64,000 bases of DNA from Phoronis australis (lineage: Eukaryota > Phoronida > Phoronidae): positions 340,641 through 404,640 of the forward strand of contig NMRA01000337.1 in the NCBI GenBank assembly GCA_002633005.1. Reading direction: 5' to 3'. Made by a program: the position numbers and the translations under genes. Below are positions 28,701-43,700 of this stretch, one piece after another. The first letter of the stretch is position 1. Every line of letters starts with the position of its first letter. Under the pieces are notes generated by a model, which was given only the letters and a program-made list of their open reading frames with translations, was not told where the DNA came from and ran no database searches.

Positions 28701-31700
28701 ATGTACACACAAACACTGGCTTGAGCGATGAAAACAGGGGTTGGCTATCTCACCATGTTGAACATGCTGATCATTTTTTTTTCGAAAAATAGATTTAACA
28801 CGAACCAATGCACGTTGTACCAGACATGCGCAAGCCGCGCATGTGAGCCCATTGTACTGATCACCTGGAAACATTTTTTTGTGCGCTTTATTAATATCTA
28901 TTTAAAACTGAGCTGAGGAGCTATAGACCTGACTCAAGGGTCTAGCAGCTTGCGGCCCAGCGAGACTCGAACCCACGACCTCAAGAGAGAAAGTGGACAC
29001 CCCTCACACTAGGCCACACTGCCTCCTCGCTCAGTTTGTTACCTTTAATTAGGAATTGAAACAACTGTAGCAGAAGACTCTAGTACTTACTCATTGTGAG
29101 TTGATAATAGATAAAGTGAGTATTCATGTCGAGTCTTGAAACAACCTTTGGGCTCTGGACAACACTTGAAACATTTCCATGACTGAAACACACAGACATT
29201 CCTAAACATTTGCATAACAGAAACGCACAGACAGTTAGAAATATTTGCATGACTGAAACACACAGACAGTTAGAAATATCTTAAACACTTTTTAGATTTT
29301 CTTATATATATAATACACTGATTGTGTTCCCGACACGCAGATCATCAACAAAATGGGTTGTTTTAAAATTAATTTGTATTTTTTAGAACTTAATAATAAT
29401 GACAATAATAATAATAACTATAATAAGAACGCTAATAACAACAATAATAACAGCAATAATAATAACAAATGTAATACTCCTAAATTACTTACAGCTTCAT
29501 CAATTGCGTCGGGATCCTCTCCATCTTGTGAAAAGTCACTTGTCACTGAAGTTCTACCATCATCCTCTTCACCATTCAAATTGTTCACCTTGTATTCACT
29601 TGCTCCAGAGCTCCTCCTGGTGTTAGCACTGTGCATAGAGCTCTGACGGCTCAAATTGTTCGATTGGAACTTTGGATGTCCATTTAATGAGCTGTTAAGA
29701 GAGCTCTGTCTACTCAGGCTTTTTTCACTGTTGATTGAATTCTTTGGTGAGAGTTTCCTGTGATTTTTAATAGAGCTCTGAGGACTCAGACCCTTGCGAC
29801 TGCGAATACTGCCTTGTGGACTTCTTTGGTTGTTGAGTGGCACGGCTTGGCCATTACATTCACTGTGAACATGAGTGTTAAGATCAGTGTCATAAAAACA
29901 TAATCCAAGATTGGTTAAAGTGAGATCGTGTGTGCATAACCTGGGCTCACAACAACATAAATGACTATTATGTTGGCACATGCACATATTTCAATGGCAA
30001 ATCCTTTTTTGGTGTTGTGAATTTTTGAGGCAACGAATTAGGCACAGGCAATATCTCACTTTAATATCCATTTTAAAAAATACACTTTTTTACGTATCAA
30101 CTGCAAAATTAAACAAAAGTTGTGGTTCACAAACCCCACACACACCAGTCTACACCTCATCATTGCATAACATCCCACAGTTACATGAAGCAAAGCAAAC
30201 CAGGACAGGAAATACATAAAAGTTTGCATGCAAAAGCAACTGATGCAAGCTAGCTAGATTCAAATCAAATTTCTTGAAAAGCTCCAGCGTAGTGGAAGGA
30301 AAATCAAAACCAAAAAGATGTCCGAGCACTTCACAATGAAGAGAGGAAAGTCACTATTGGCTTGAACCACAATAAAGCTGACTGTGCATTTGCAACAGCT
30401 TCACGACTGACCACCATGTCAAATAATAAAACGTAATCCATAACCAGTCCTCAAGGGAGGCCAAAATTGAAGGACACTGACATTTTATCAAAATCAAGCT
30501 ATCTGGTGACCCTACGGGGCACTAATGCTAAACTCGTGCAAAATGTCCAATGAGAAGGGAAATGGATTACAATTTGTGCAATATAAATTATAAAATTTCA
30601 GAAAGTAGGTTGAATGAAGTTTGAATTTGATCATTCGCTAAATGCCCTCCTTGAGACATCTTAACGCACAAGATCAAATCTATTCACTAGTCAAGCTACA
30701 TAAAACTGAAATTCTAGTGCAAACTAGATTTAGTAAAAGACAAACTCTGTGCATGCATTACACTTGTTGTAAGGCTGGTACCACCAAATAACACTGATTG
30801 TCTGTGAACTATGTTCCAGGAATTACATAACGCGAAATGATCGTGATAGAATCTCTGGGGTTAAAGGGGCTATAAACTTGACACGCTTTTATCAGCGATT
30901 TCAATAGTTCATTACCCACTCGGCTGTGGGGGCAATAAACACGATAATTATGCCTGGTCTGGCGATGGAACTACTTTCAAGTGAATGGTGAGATGCCTTG
31001 AACGTCAACACAACATTCATATATGAAACTTTTTTCGGCGGCCAAATTTACGATTCAATAACACCGCATGACATTAAATTAATACAGTACAGCACTTTTT
31101 CGACATGTCTGTTAAGTAAACCCAATACCTACAGAATTAAAAGGTTCCGGAAAAGCACAATCGAGTCGCATTATGACGTACCTGTTGTTTTACAACATTC
31201 GATCGCTTCAATATACTCCTTCTACAATTTGTTTTTAACAAACACGGATACAAAATTTGTAACACATGCTTGTATGTGGATGGTATAACAACCAAATAAC
31301 AATGTTGCGGTGGAATCCACGTTCAGCATTGATCGTAGTGTGGTGGTCTTAAAAAGTTCACGATAATTCTTGTGGAAAATAGATGGAAGTTTGAAGCAAA
31401 TTCGGTAAATTTTCAACAATTTTAGTATCATTTTTGTCTAACTTCCTTCCGGATTTTCGCCACGACATCCAACAAAAACTCTGGAAATTAGAGTCATTTT
31501 TCGGCAGATTTTCATCGGGATTTTCGCTTTATGACAAAAATGTATGAGCTTGAACACGGTCACCCGTCGCTCTCATTTTGAAATGGCGAAAAACGGCTGT
31601 GGCACTGTGCAAATTAGACCGTGGCAGATTCATATATTCGTGAAGTTTTTTACTTTCTCAGGAATTTTAACTCGGGTTTACTGACATTCCACGCTAATTT

Positions 31701-34700
31701 CTGTGAATTTACTATGAAATTATATGTGCAAATTAAATTCTTAATGGATATGAAATTCAATACAAAGGAAACCACTTTAACACGTAGTAATACCAAAAGT
31801 TACTTCAAACTCGGCTGATCTGACCGAAGCAACCTCAGCTAAAACTTCACCGATATTTACAGAGACAGCAAATACGGAGGTCAAAATTTTATGAAGATTT
31901 CGAATTTTCTATTAGTTTAAATCCATCAGAAAAGCGAAAAAGTAAAAACAGAGGTGTTATTTCTTTAGGCAACTCTTATCTGAACGCTATCAGCTAATGT
32001 GTATTAGAGTGAAATAGCATGTTACTGAACAAATAAAGGCATGTGGTTTACTCAGGAATTTCGACTATCACGACCAAAACACGTTATGTAGTTATAGTAC
32101 AACCAGACCCTCCTGTTGGTGGGCTATTTAACAACAGCAAGGTCAACTGAACTACAGTACATCTCATACAACAGTGGCAAAGGGCAGGCATGGGAACCAA
32201 TACGCGCAGCATATCTCCATGCAGTAGAGCGAACAACATAAACGTGCATCTTTAATTACCTGAAGTGATATGTAATACAGAATCTGTGGATCAGATATGA
32301 GAGTATGACAGTAACATGTGACCACGGCCACAATACAACATTATGCACTTATAGATATGTTCATTTTATGCTACTACGCTAAACTGAAATGCGCCAGTTA
32401 TCAGCTGCCATTTCTTTAAAGCTTCATTAGGCTTCATTTAGCATGAAAATGGAATTAGCGCTTTTACTCTGATAAAATCAGGCGTGTAATATTCCTTAGC
32501 GTGATAACATTCCATTTGCATACTGAAATATGCACGTTTTCTTGTCATGAAAATAGAATAGTTGAGATAATTTCTACTCGAATTTATAAGAATAAAATGC
32601 CCAACTTGAATTTCATTTTCAGTCTTCTACAAAGTCTCACAAGATTATGCTTTTCTCGTGCGAAACTAGGTCTACAGAAAACTCTCCAACTTTTTTCTTT
32701 ATTTAGACATTTGGCTAAAACATATCTCTACAATATCTAAGTCCCTCAAAAGGTGATGCAACAAACTCGAAGGGTTTTCAACTGTTACGTCTGTTGCTGT
32801 TACTTCCAGAAGTTTGTTAATTTTAAGGTCAAACCTCAAGCAGTTTCACTGTCCCGAGCCCAAGTGTCCTTATGATGGCTGCGGTCTTCATAAATAAAGA
32901 TAAATTCAACCAATGTTTTCAAAGATTGCAATAAAATTTCTTGCAGGCATATTTCAAGTTTGCAACATGACAAGTCATGCAATAAGCAGTGCGTTTGCAG
33001 GTCAGTAAAATGACCGTGGTTTTCTTGTGAAGATCTGTGATACCTCCCGTACCTGTTGGTGTTTTGTGGACTACACTTGTATGACTTGTTGCTGAATACA
33101 TCATCCTCACCATCACTCTCCTCCGACTGACCTCCCACCAGGCTTGCTTTGTCCTCTGTTGAACAATCATTGTTACATTAAGGGAATACCAGACAAAAGT
33201 GCAAATTTCACACATAAAACCAATTAATTTTAACGTATATAAGGTTAAGTACCTATATGTCATCGTGGAGATTTTTGATCCACTTCCGACGGTGGACAAC
33301 AAGTATGATGACATCAAACCTTATTACATTGCCATGGAAGTTTCATGAGTGGCTATCCCATTACTCATTATTAAGGTTGAGCAGGGTTGATGCAAGAATG
33401 TTTGTGCACGACTCAGTGAACAATTCGGCCCAATGCACAGTGGCCTAACAAACTGCAACTACTGACAAGATCTAGCTTGTCTGATAGAAATACTAAAAAC
33501 ACCACAAAAACCTGAGTAGTGTTGGCAGATATTGCCAAATTCATTAACTACAAACAATCAGTATAAAGAGGTCTTTAAGTGAAAACATCGCCCAACAATT
33601 CCTAATTTTCTTGTCAATGAATTGATGTGAAAGGTGCAGTGTGTCCTCATCATGAAAGTAGGGCAAGCTTTTCTCTGACAGTTCTGTTTGAAATGAAGCC
33701 ACAAGTCATAAGACGCCAGGCCTTGAGAGTGTGTTCCACATTTTATGGCAATTACTCATAGAAAAGGGCAAACCCACTTGCTGCGAGATGTCACACTGAA
33801 GTACAAGCAAAACCAGTGATCACATCAGCTTTTAATTCTCTCGAGTTGTTTGTGTCTACAGAACACAGCCCAGATGTACAATGGGGAAGGTGAACTGCTT
33901 GCGACACAATTAAAAATCATTCAGAATTTTGATGTGACATCACAACATGAAATTCATCAAATCACTGTAACTACATCAGCCATACTGCACCTTTAATATT
34001 CACGTTCTTGTGGTTACTACTTTTACTACTCTGTCGTCGCAGACGTGGAGTTCGAGGGAGTCTGGGAGAACTGCGGAGACTCGATGAGCTCTTTAAATAA
34101 TAAGATTAATGACATTAGTCACCATGAACACAAAAATGTCAAATATGAATAACGCATTGAACACTTAGTGAGAGCATACAAGGACCAGTATACAACAGTT
34201 GTTGTAGTGAGATTAAAATAAAAACGGTTAAAGAATGGCATACACTGAACTTTGTAATGAGAAATTAAAATCATATTTCAATTAATAACTTGTTTAAAAT
34301 TAATAATAGAAAGTGAAAGCTAGCTGCTTTTGCTCTGGTATTAAATTTTCATTATTTAGATTACTGAAAATTTTACATTTTAATTTTAAAAAATTCTCAA
34401 CAATCATATAGAAGAATTTTTTCTATAGAGTTTCCACAAAACAACACTTGATGAACTTTTGGTTATTTGAATCACTATCAGGAGCCTCTGGAAACTCAAT
34501 AACTAGTTACCTTGGGACAGGGTCCCAGATTTTGAGAACCAGTCTGGTGCCTGTTATTCAGGGGAAAATGTTTCTCAAAATGCAGGACACATAACCATCT
34601 TAGAATTAAATAACCGAAAAATTACCATCTCATCAAAAAATTTAACACTTACAACACTTTTGTCAACCGAATCCATGGAGACATTACTAGAGTTGAATGA

Positions 34701-37700
34701 TGTATTTAGTTTACTGTTGTACATCATCTCATGAGGAGAGCCATGAGGTGTCGCCGCTGGTGTTGCGGCTGTGTGAGTGATGATAGGTGGGTTTAGGTTC
34801 AGCTCCATCTCCTGGCAAACTGTGACAACAGGGGTGAGAGCGTTCAGTTTCTTAGCTGTCATGAAACGAACAGGCAAACAAATCAATCTAGACTGAGAGA
34901 GCGAGTGTATGTCACATGAAGTGTAATTCTTCTAAAGCAATAAAAAATTAGCATCACGCCACTCTGTGCAAGAAAATAACGCCCTCAAGTCCAATTAAAA
35001 GACATGCAATACTACAATTACGCATAGCATTAACAAAATTATGCATAGTGTAAACAAAATTGACATAAAATTATACTCAGGGGAATTGTTCAACAACAGC
35101 ATAAGTTTTTGTCTTTTCATATAACAGTTTTGGTAGAAAACTAAGAATTATATATTAAACTCATTTTTCTGTTATTTTTAGAATTTAAGTGTGCATGTAA
35201 CATGAGTTTGAAATGGTTTCAAACACACCTCAAACACATTTGAATTACAACACGTTTGACATAACAAAACAAATATGGTATGATGGTCGTCATTGAACTA
35301 CTGGAGGTTCTTAGAAAAAGGAGGAAGTTTCACTTAGTGTTTTTAATTAGTAACGAGAGGCTCTTCACTTTCTGAAGCATTTCTACAATATCGTTTTAGA
35401 TTCTCATTCGTACCTACAAATTACTCATCAGTCACTGACAAAACTTTTAACATGTTTTCTGGTAAGTCCACTACTGAGCATGTAATGTCTTTAAACACAT
35501 TGGGCGAGTTGAAGAATTTCTTAAGTTGGAGACTTTAATGTTTAAGTGCAGCAGTAGTTCAGTAAAATCTCAGCTGAGAACATATTAACCAACTCGACAA
35601 AACACAGCCTACGGTAAAATCTCACCAATTTCAGACAAAAAATTAGTTGCTAGAAATGGGTTTTTCATTTTCAAAAGCTTCTAACATTGTTGATAATGGC
35701 CACATGATTGTCTGATGCTAGCTACAACACTGCACTTGAAAATGGCAAAGCATTAGGTATGACTTACGAAAAAAGAGAAAATAAATTCCGAGCCATACTG
35801 AATTTTAAATTGATGAGAGTAAAAAACAGCAATTCTTCACTACTTGCCAAAAAAACTAAACCTATATGTCGTCTGTCACTTGATCTGCAACTAGAGACAT
35901 CTGTTGATGAAATCACAAGTAACTCCACGGAAGACAGCTCACCTTTCTGCTGATTGTTTTTCTCCTCCTCAATGTCTGCTTTTATACCGTCATCATCATC
36001 TGTCATGTTGTTCGCCTTAGCCTCACTTTCACCCTGACTACCAAGTTGCGAGTTCTTTTTCTTCTTCTCTTCTTCCTGTAAACAATTGTCAATATTTTCA
36101 TTCTGAGTGATCTTTTGCCAACTAGCAACATTAAAAAGACCAACAGAACACTCAGCCCATCAAAATCTCATTCTCATTTCTTAGGGACTTCTAGGAAATT
36201 TGTGATTGAGTGCCCAGGGTCTTTTATTGATGATATATGTATCCCATCACCCAAGAGCAATATGCCCACAACTTTATGGCAAATGACATGCTTCTAAGGG
36301 TGTTCATTAGTACCGTACTCGTCCGCGTTACCGCCCAGGGTGCTTAAATTGGGAATCTAAAAAATAGGGGGTGGGCGGTAACCCGAGCATGGGGGGTTAA
36401 AATCGAAATTTTTTAAAAGTTTGTTGCTTACTGCATGGAGCTACACTGACGTCAGACTTCAAGCATATCAGTTAAAATATAGGTCGGGGATTGAAGTAAC
36501 GGACTTCGACGGCCTGAAGTGGAATAGCACACACGATAAAGTGGCGTCGTGATCCCGAGCATGACTGGGTTTTTACGTACCTCGGTCGCTGCTGGTCATC
36601 TCTTAGAACTAAAGTATTCATACAGGTAGGCATGCGTTCAGCAGGGCAAATTTCTTGAGAAAAAAGATAGATCAAGCAAAACTCCGCTAGTTCGCGGAGT
36701 ATTTCTAAGGGAAGCACTTGAAGTTGTAAACGTTTGCTTCCCGCTGGATGCTTAGGCAACCAAACACGTGCTAATGATTGACTGGTTGTTCATACTGAAT
36801 ACTTTGAACTTAGTTTGAACAATCAACGTTTCATATACATTGTATATTTCTTTTTGAGTTCAAAGCCATCACCGCTCTTGTTCAATAAAGCATGTGCTCA
36901 ACAATCGGACGATATTACTATTAGGCAATAGGGGGGCTCGGTCGGCTGTCAAAATAATGAAGCAAAACACATCATGTAAAAAGTCATCAGGTAAATCAAA
37001 AGTTGGATGTGGACAGAATGTTTGACTTGCGCTTAATGACAAGTTGATTTCTTGCACTGCTGCTTTCGGTTGGGCGCTTCCATTTTGGCGTCAGAAGTGA
37101 AAGGCATTAAAAACATGTGTTTAACCAAGACGGGGAACAGCGAGACAAGTTGGCTTGTCACAGTGGACCATTTCTTTTCTTATTTCAAATGCTCGGGATT
37201 GTTATCTTTCGTGTACTGTCACGGGGAATCACAAAAAGGTTGGCCATGAACGTGAAATTCTTGTCAAGTACTGCTTTGCTGGTTCTTCCACAGCAAATGA
37301 AATACATTCGAAAACGCCGTCTCAGTGATCAGTACATACCAACGCGAGTTCCGCGCGCGTGTGAGCCAAAGGAAACAATTGTCTCCTTCAGTAAAGGGCA
37401 TGAGAATACGGGTATTTTACCACCATAGTAAGGCAAGGTACCAGTTTCGCTAAAACTGATTGATTGTCACAGAAAGGTAAGCAAGTTGTGCACGTTTTGG
37501 AATCTTAATGTTGTGCGACGAATGTTCACAGAAGCACAGATACTTTTAAGGAAGTATAGATCATGAAAAATTGGGGGTGGGCGATAAGCCAAGCATGGGC
37601 CGTAACCCGGACGAGTACGGTAATGTAATATAACCATTAGATAACACAGAATACGTCAAACCCGTACAAAAATGGAAAGTATTGTCATTTTCCCGGTAGA

Positions 37701-40700
37701 AAAACATCAGTGAAATTTTATGAAAATCCAGCAAGGAACTCCAGAGATACAAAAGCCAAGTGAAAAAAAATTGTCATCGAGTAGCAGCAGTAGTTGCGTT
37801 TGTCCATCTGTTGTCAAATTAATAGGAATACACTTGCAAAATTTCCAAGTTTTTGCAAGGGATTTAGGAAATACAGCTGCAGATGCAAAAAAAGGCACTA
37901 AGGGGCACTTCAACAGTTGCATCCACATAAATCAACGTCACTTGCAGTCTTCTTTTCAGGAGCACATCTGCCAATGCTCATATTGACCCTTCAAAAGAGG
38001 TATGGCAGACAGAGAGGCCAACGCCAAAAAAAAATCGAAATTTTTTTTAAAATGGCCAATAGGTAGCACAGAATAAGTTAAATCTGTCTGAAACCTATTT
38101 GCCAAATTAAAGGAACTTCAAAAATACAGAGGCAAACATAAAAAACTAAAATTGCCACTAAGTGGGAATAGCAGTTATCGGATCAATCCCAAATTCACGG
38201 TCATCTGTCGTCACCTCTATAGGAGCACATCTGCCGTCACCTCCATAGGAGCACATCTGTCGTCTCCTCCATAGGAGCACATCTGTCGTCACCTCCACAG
38301 AAGCACATCTGTCATCTCCTCCATAGAAGCATATCTGTCGTCAACTCCATAGAAGCACATCAGCCAAATCCCATTAAGATGGTTCATGGGGTTTAGGAAA
38401 TACAGCAGCAAACGCCAGATGGCAGATGCCTGGAGATCAGGGCATTATGCAACCCATTATGTAAACGTGGGTGCATAAAAGTATAATGCAATTTTAAGTT
38501 TTAATAACGTCAAATTGATTTTCCGATAAATAGGTGCTTATGTAGCAGGTGATAAGAACCCTGAAATTGGATAATGACCAAAAAAATCATGGAAACACAG
38601 AGTGCTGTGAAACATAGCACAAAAAAGCTGTAACGAACGTGACCGCAACATTCAACAAAATTTATAAAGTCCAGTATTTGTAGCAATTTTATTTGCAACA
38701 TGCAGTCTGAATTTGAAGAGGCTTTACTGCAATCAGCTGACCAAATGATAAAAAGCACCATTCTTTTGACAATCTAATTGTCAAAACTTTTCTTATAAAA
38801 TAAACAGTCATGATTAATTTCGCTTGAGAGTTCCAGTGGCCGGTTGCATGAAACACTCCCAAATAGGTACTCAACTAAGTTCCCTAAACCTACTGAGTAT
38901 TTTTGGACTTGTGAAAACATCGATTTTCCTTCCTTATATTGTTTTAGTTTCATTACTAGATAACTTTTGATTTGATACAAATCGAGAGTGAACTCTACGT
39001 TAAATTGTCAATATTATCGAAAATAAGAAGGGATCTTTTGATGCAACACCCACAATTTAAGGACTAAGTCCCTATTTATTTTCAATGAACTCTGGGCTCA
39101 GTTTTTATCTACATTACTAGAAAATGTCATTAATCAAAAAGGAGCTCATAATGAAGATGAAAATATTGCATCTGTGAGTCCATACAGACACTAATACTCA
39201 AAAAGACTTAGGGACCTTAGTTGAGTCCCTATTTGGGACTCTTTCATGCAACCGTTCACTGATTATTGTATTTCACAGAGTTAATATCCAAGGTGTTTAT
39301 TTTGGGAATCCCAAAAGCCACATGATGGACAAAAAGCTGAGACAGGTATTTTTAAAAATTTTGGGGTGGGTACCTAGTGCCCTAGATGTTTATAAAAATG
39401 TTGACTGTGTGCTAGCTGTCATTTCTAGTAATTCATTGCAAAAGCTTACATGGGCATGTTGTTTTGAAGACATTTTGTAAACCAAATGAAAGAAAAAGCG
39501 GTGAACAAATATTCAGATGCTCTAACCATACAACATGAAACAGTGCCATCATCGACTTCACGGCAAAATTTTGCTAGGCAAGAAAAACAAACAACACAGA
39601 TAGCACACTCATAATAAATCCTTTGAAGCTTCTTGTCGGAGTTTCACGGCTTCTTTAACTAGCGTACACAGGACTCCATTTATTAGGCAACATGTGGTGT
39701 GAGGCATCAAACGTGAATATTTACACGCACTCAAGTTCTGTGATAACATTTGTTGGCACTAGAATAAGACAGCTTTGAGTGACAGCACCTGCTGAGGCAA
39801 TATGCTGTTTTGATTTGTATTTTCTGTTTATGGAAAAAATGGGTTCATACACCCACTGACAGGTGATTATGTAAAGCTGAAATTTAAGAAAATCTGACGG
39901 TGAACTTGAGCAGGCTAGAGCGATTAAAACAAAAATTTTCAAAAAATGGAGGGAGTTTAGTGACACCTGGTTTTAACTCAGGGAAATACAATTAGAGTTA
40001 AATAGAATAATGAAAGGAAGAGAAATCAGCATAGAACAACATGTTTAACATACATTCCATTTCAGACCACACAAAACAGAAATCAGCAGGCAATGCATTC
40101 ACTTTTGAGAGACTATGACCACGCAGCCAGCACAAAGGTCAAAGTTAGCCTCAATATTATTTTGGGAGGAGAGTGGTTCACACCTTTTCTGAAACAGCTG
40201 CTTGGAGCAGCGGTGCATTGAAATGTGCCCACGAATGCACCGCAAAGGGTGTGCTTCAAAGGGTGTTTATTTGTATCATAAAAAGGCCACTAGATAGCGC
40301 AAAATACGTCAAATCCATCAGCGAATGGGAGCATGTCATTGTTGCTTCTAATAGAAACGATTTCCTAAATTTCATAAAAATCCATCAAGAACTTCAGAGA
40401 AACAGAAGAAAACTGCCATTAGGAGGCGCCACAGTCATCGCAGTCGTTGAAAAATCATTGCCAACTGTACTCTTAACACTAAGAACAACTATGCAAATTT
40501 TCACAATCATCCTTAGAGTGATTTGGTTGATAGAGGGGCCAACGCCAAAAACAGACTAAAAACAGTACAAATGGCCCCAAATGTCACAAAAAATGTCAAA
40601 TTCATTTGGAAATGCGAGGACAGCTTCAACTCACTAATAGATGCCTATCTGCCAAATTTTATGAAAATCCAATGAGGACTTACGAAGATACAGAGGAAAG

Positions 40701-43700
40701 TGTAAAAAACTAAAATTGCCACTAGGGGGCACACTAGTAGTCTGATCTTTCCGAAAGTCGTCGTCGTTGTCCGTTGTCAACTTCATATAAATGCACTTGC
40801 TAAATTTGATAAAGATCCAGTAGAGCCTTTAGGACATCCAGCCATGGGCGCAAAAACAAGCAAAACTGCAACTAGAGGAGGTGCCACAATAGTCTAAATC
40901 ATCAGAAAATCATCCACAGCTGCCCTCTTCATAGCAAGAACATGTATGGCAATTTTCACAAACATCCTAAGAGTGGTTTGTTTGATGGAGGGAAACAGTA
41001 AAAATGGCCACTAGGTGGCACAAAGTACCTTGAATCCGTCTGAAAATGGGAGGATAGCGTCATCTCACAGATTGCTTAACTGCAAAATTTTATGATAATA
41101 CGTTGAAGACCTTCAAAGATACAGACTGAGGGAAACATGAAAGTTAAATTGCCACTAGGGGGAACACCAGTAGTCGATAGGTCTGAAATTCATCGTCATC
41201 TGTGGTCAGCTTCATAGGAACATATTTGCCAAATCTCATTAAGATCCTGTGAGAGGTTTAGGAGATACGGCTGAGGACGCCGGGCAGCAGACGTCCAGAC
41301 AGAGATGACGGCAAGATGCACCCAAATATAAATATGTGGGAGCATGAAAACCTAGTGAGGTGCTGTGAGGTTACTTAGTATTCACAGAACAATGAAAAAA
41401 TAAATAATAGAAACAAACACAATCATGTGACTTGACAAAGTATTATGTGGTCTGAACTGTCAGAGAGACTTAACCAAAATGAATACCACCAAGGTACGGC
41501 ATCCGCAAGATGTCTGCAAGCAGTTGATTCAACAATTTCTAGCAAAACTAGTGCCCAGGCATTCTATTTGAGCAAGCAATTTGTGAGTGGCAAAATTTCC
41601 AAAATTTGTAAACTGAAATATCATTTTTACTGAAGTAGGCTCCATAAATTTCAAAACTTTTGGACATTAAAAATAATATATCAAAACAGGATCTAAAACT
41701 AAGAAATGATAATGTATGAAGAAGTATTTGTCTTAACTAAAAAACCTGGAGGGCTAATCCTTTTGGTGACATACTGTTCAACAGTAGGTAATCAACCAGA
41801 CATCTAAAGATGGTCTACCGCAGATCTTAGAATTTCTGCTCAAGAGAAATTGTTGAAAAACGCTTACTGACTGATGGACGGCATGGTTACAAGGCTAGAG
41901 GAGAGAAGAGTCAGAAGAGATTAGGTGAGACAAGCAAGGGTGGTGACCAAGTGCACTGTGTGCGGGTAGACATGGCCTGGCATACCTCTGTAGAAAACCC
42001 TTCCACCAATATGGCAACTAGAAGATTCAATAAAACGTAGTTGCCAAATGTCATCAGGGCAACGAAATAGAGAGAGGCCCAAGGCGAAGTCTTTTCCATG
42101 CCATTGTACAACACTGTATTCCAATCTTCTTGAGTCAGAATCTGAAATAGGGTAAAAAATCATGCTGAACAAATTCAAGCCTTAAAAAAAACTGCCTCGA
42201 GTCATGTGCTGGTCTATTCCGTAACAGTAAACTGACGGCAACCAGTACTGCCACCTGGTGTGTGTAAAATAAACCAACACAGGGCACCCTGGCAGTTGAG
42301 CAAACCAAAACAACAGTATTTACCTGTAGCTGAGTGGAGAACGTTTGGACAATAACTGCCACCAATAGACTGATCAAGACATAAGCCCCAAAAGATATGA
42401 TTGCATGAAAATAGAGGACAGACCAGGGAGAAATCTGTGTCATGACTGCGTATGTTATAGCATTCCAGTCTTCGACGGTTAGTATCTGAAATAAGCACAG
42501 TATTAATTGAACATATAAAGAAAGCCCTACATGTATGTACAACAAACAACACAGCCAAATACCAGGCAGTTAGGTTCAGGGTACTCTAATCAATTTGAAC
42601 AAAGGATGTACTCCTGGACCATTCAGAACCAATAGGTTGCCTATTTATTGAGCATCATGGAAGCGTTAGTGGGTGATGAATACTTCATATAACATCCTAT
42701 TATGACCAGAACATAATGGTCCACTTCATATAAGCCAGTTTTAACAAAAAATGATAGCGGATATTTTAATTATAACGGATTTAGGTTTATCACTTATTGC
42801 AGTACCAAAGCAGCTATTAAGTAAACTTGAATTTTAGGGTTGGGGGGAGGGTGGGGGGAGACTTCATCTATGGCACTGCTGTCATTTTTCAAATGCAATG
42901 TTAGACTTTTGTTGACTCGTAAACGCCGCGTGATATCAGAGGTAACTTGATGACATGCAGACAATAGTATAGAAAATAGACCAGAATCGAAAGCCCAGGT
43001 CCACTGCAACAATGACTTCTGATGCACGTACAACTAAGCAACCATCATAGGAAAAAAAAGGAAAACAGTTGAAACTGGGCCTCAAAATATATCTAATTAA
43101 AACTAAGATTAGCCAAATTATTCTTTCTCATGAAAGATTCTCAGGGCATGCGCCATCAAATCCCACTGATGTTAAATTTCGTCACCAAAAACTGACAAAC
43201 TATAAATCAAGTTGACATATTTTATCGTCATCTATTTTGCGCGGGGTACGCCGCGAGCTATGTTGCAGAGTAAACAAACTGAGGATTAAATATCATTTAT
43301 TATGATGTAAATAGAAGAAATGAAGACTCTGCAAGATGTGCATGGAAAAAACGAATATCTGTGATGTCACTGGATGTTAACTAGTCCACAACTGTACACG
43401 TTGCATATGAAAAAAGACTGCAGCCATTTAGGTGACATCATCTGTCTGTCTAACCCAATGTAGACCTTCATGCCTACCAATAAAATACAATATCACAGTT
43501 TTAGGTGTTTTCTGGAAACCTATCACAATTTGCCCAAGCAAAAATCCACTCTGAAATGGATCTTAGTTTAGGATCATTTATTCAAAGGCCCTGTTTAAGA
43601 GCACATCCTTGTGTTCAAGTAGCAGACGGGAGTCCTTAAATGTCAGATAAAGTTTCAGGTGAACATGTTACGAATTAATAATATTTAGGCTAGAATCTTG

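Larger units (their letters stand above)
33156..35942 (-). other. short introns of the II-III linker
   Basis: Introns around the exons at 33991 and 34653. At about 34530-34600 the phrase CCCAGATTTTGAGAACCAGT is shared with the foldback at 43795. Nothing else was recognised. Confidence 0.55.

Noticed and set aside
28950-29025. Possible tRNA gene on the minus strand
   Set aside because: A- and B-box-like words are present, but I could not form a proper acceptor stem or anticodon loop, so I treat it as a SINE head.
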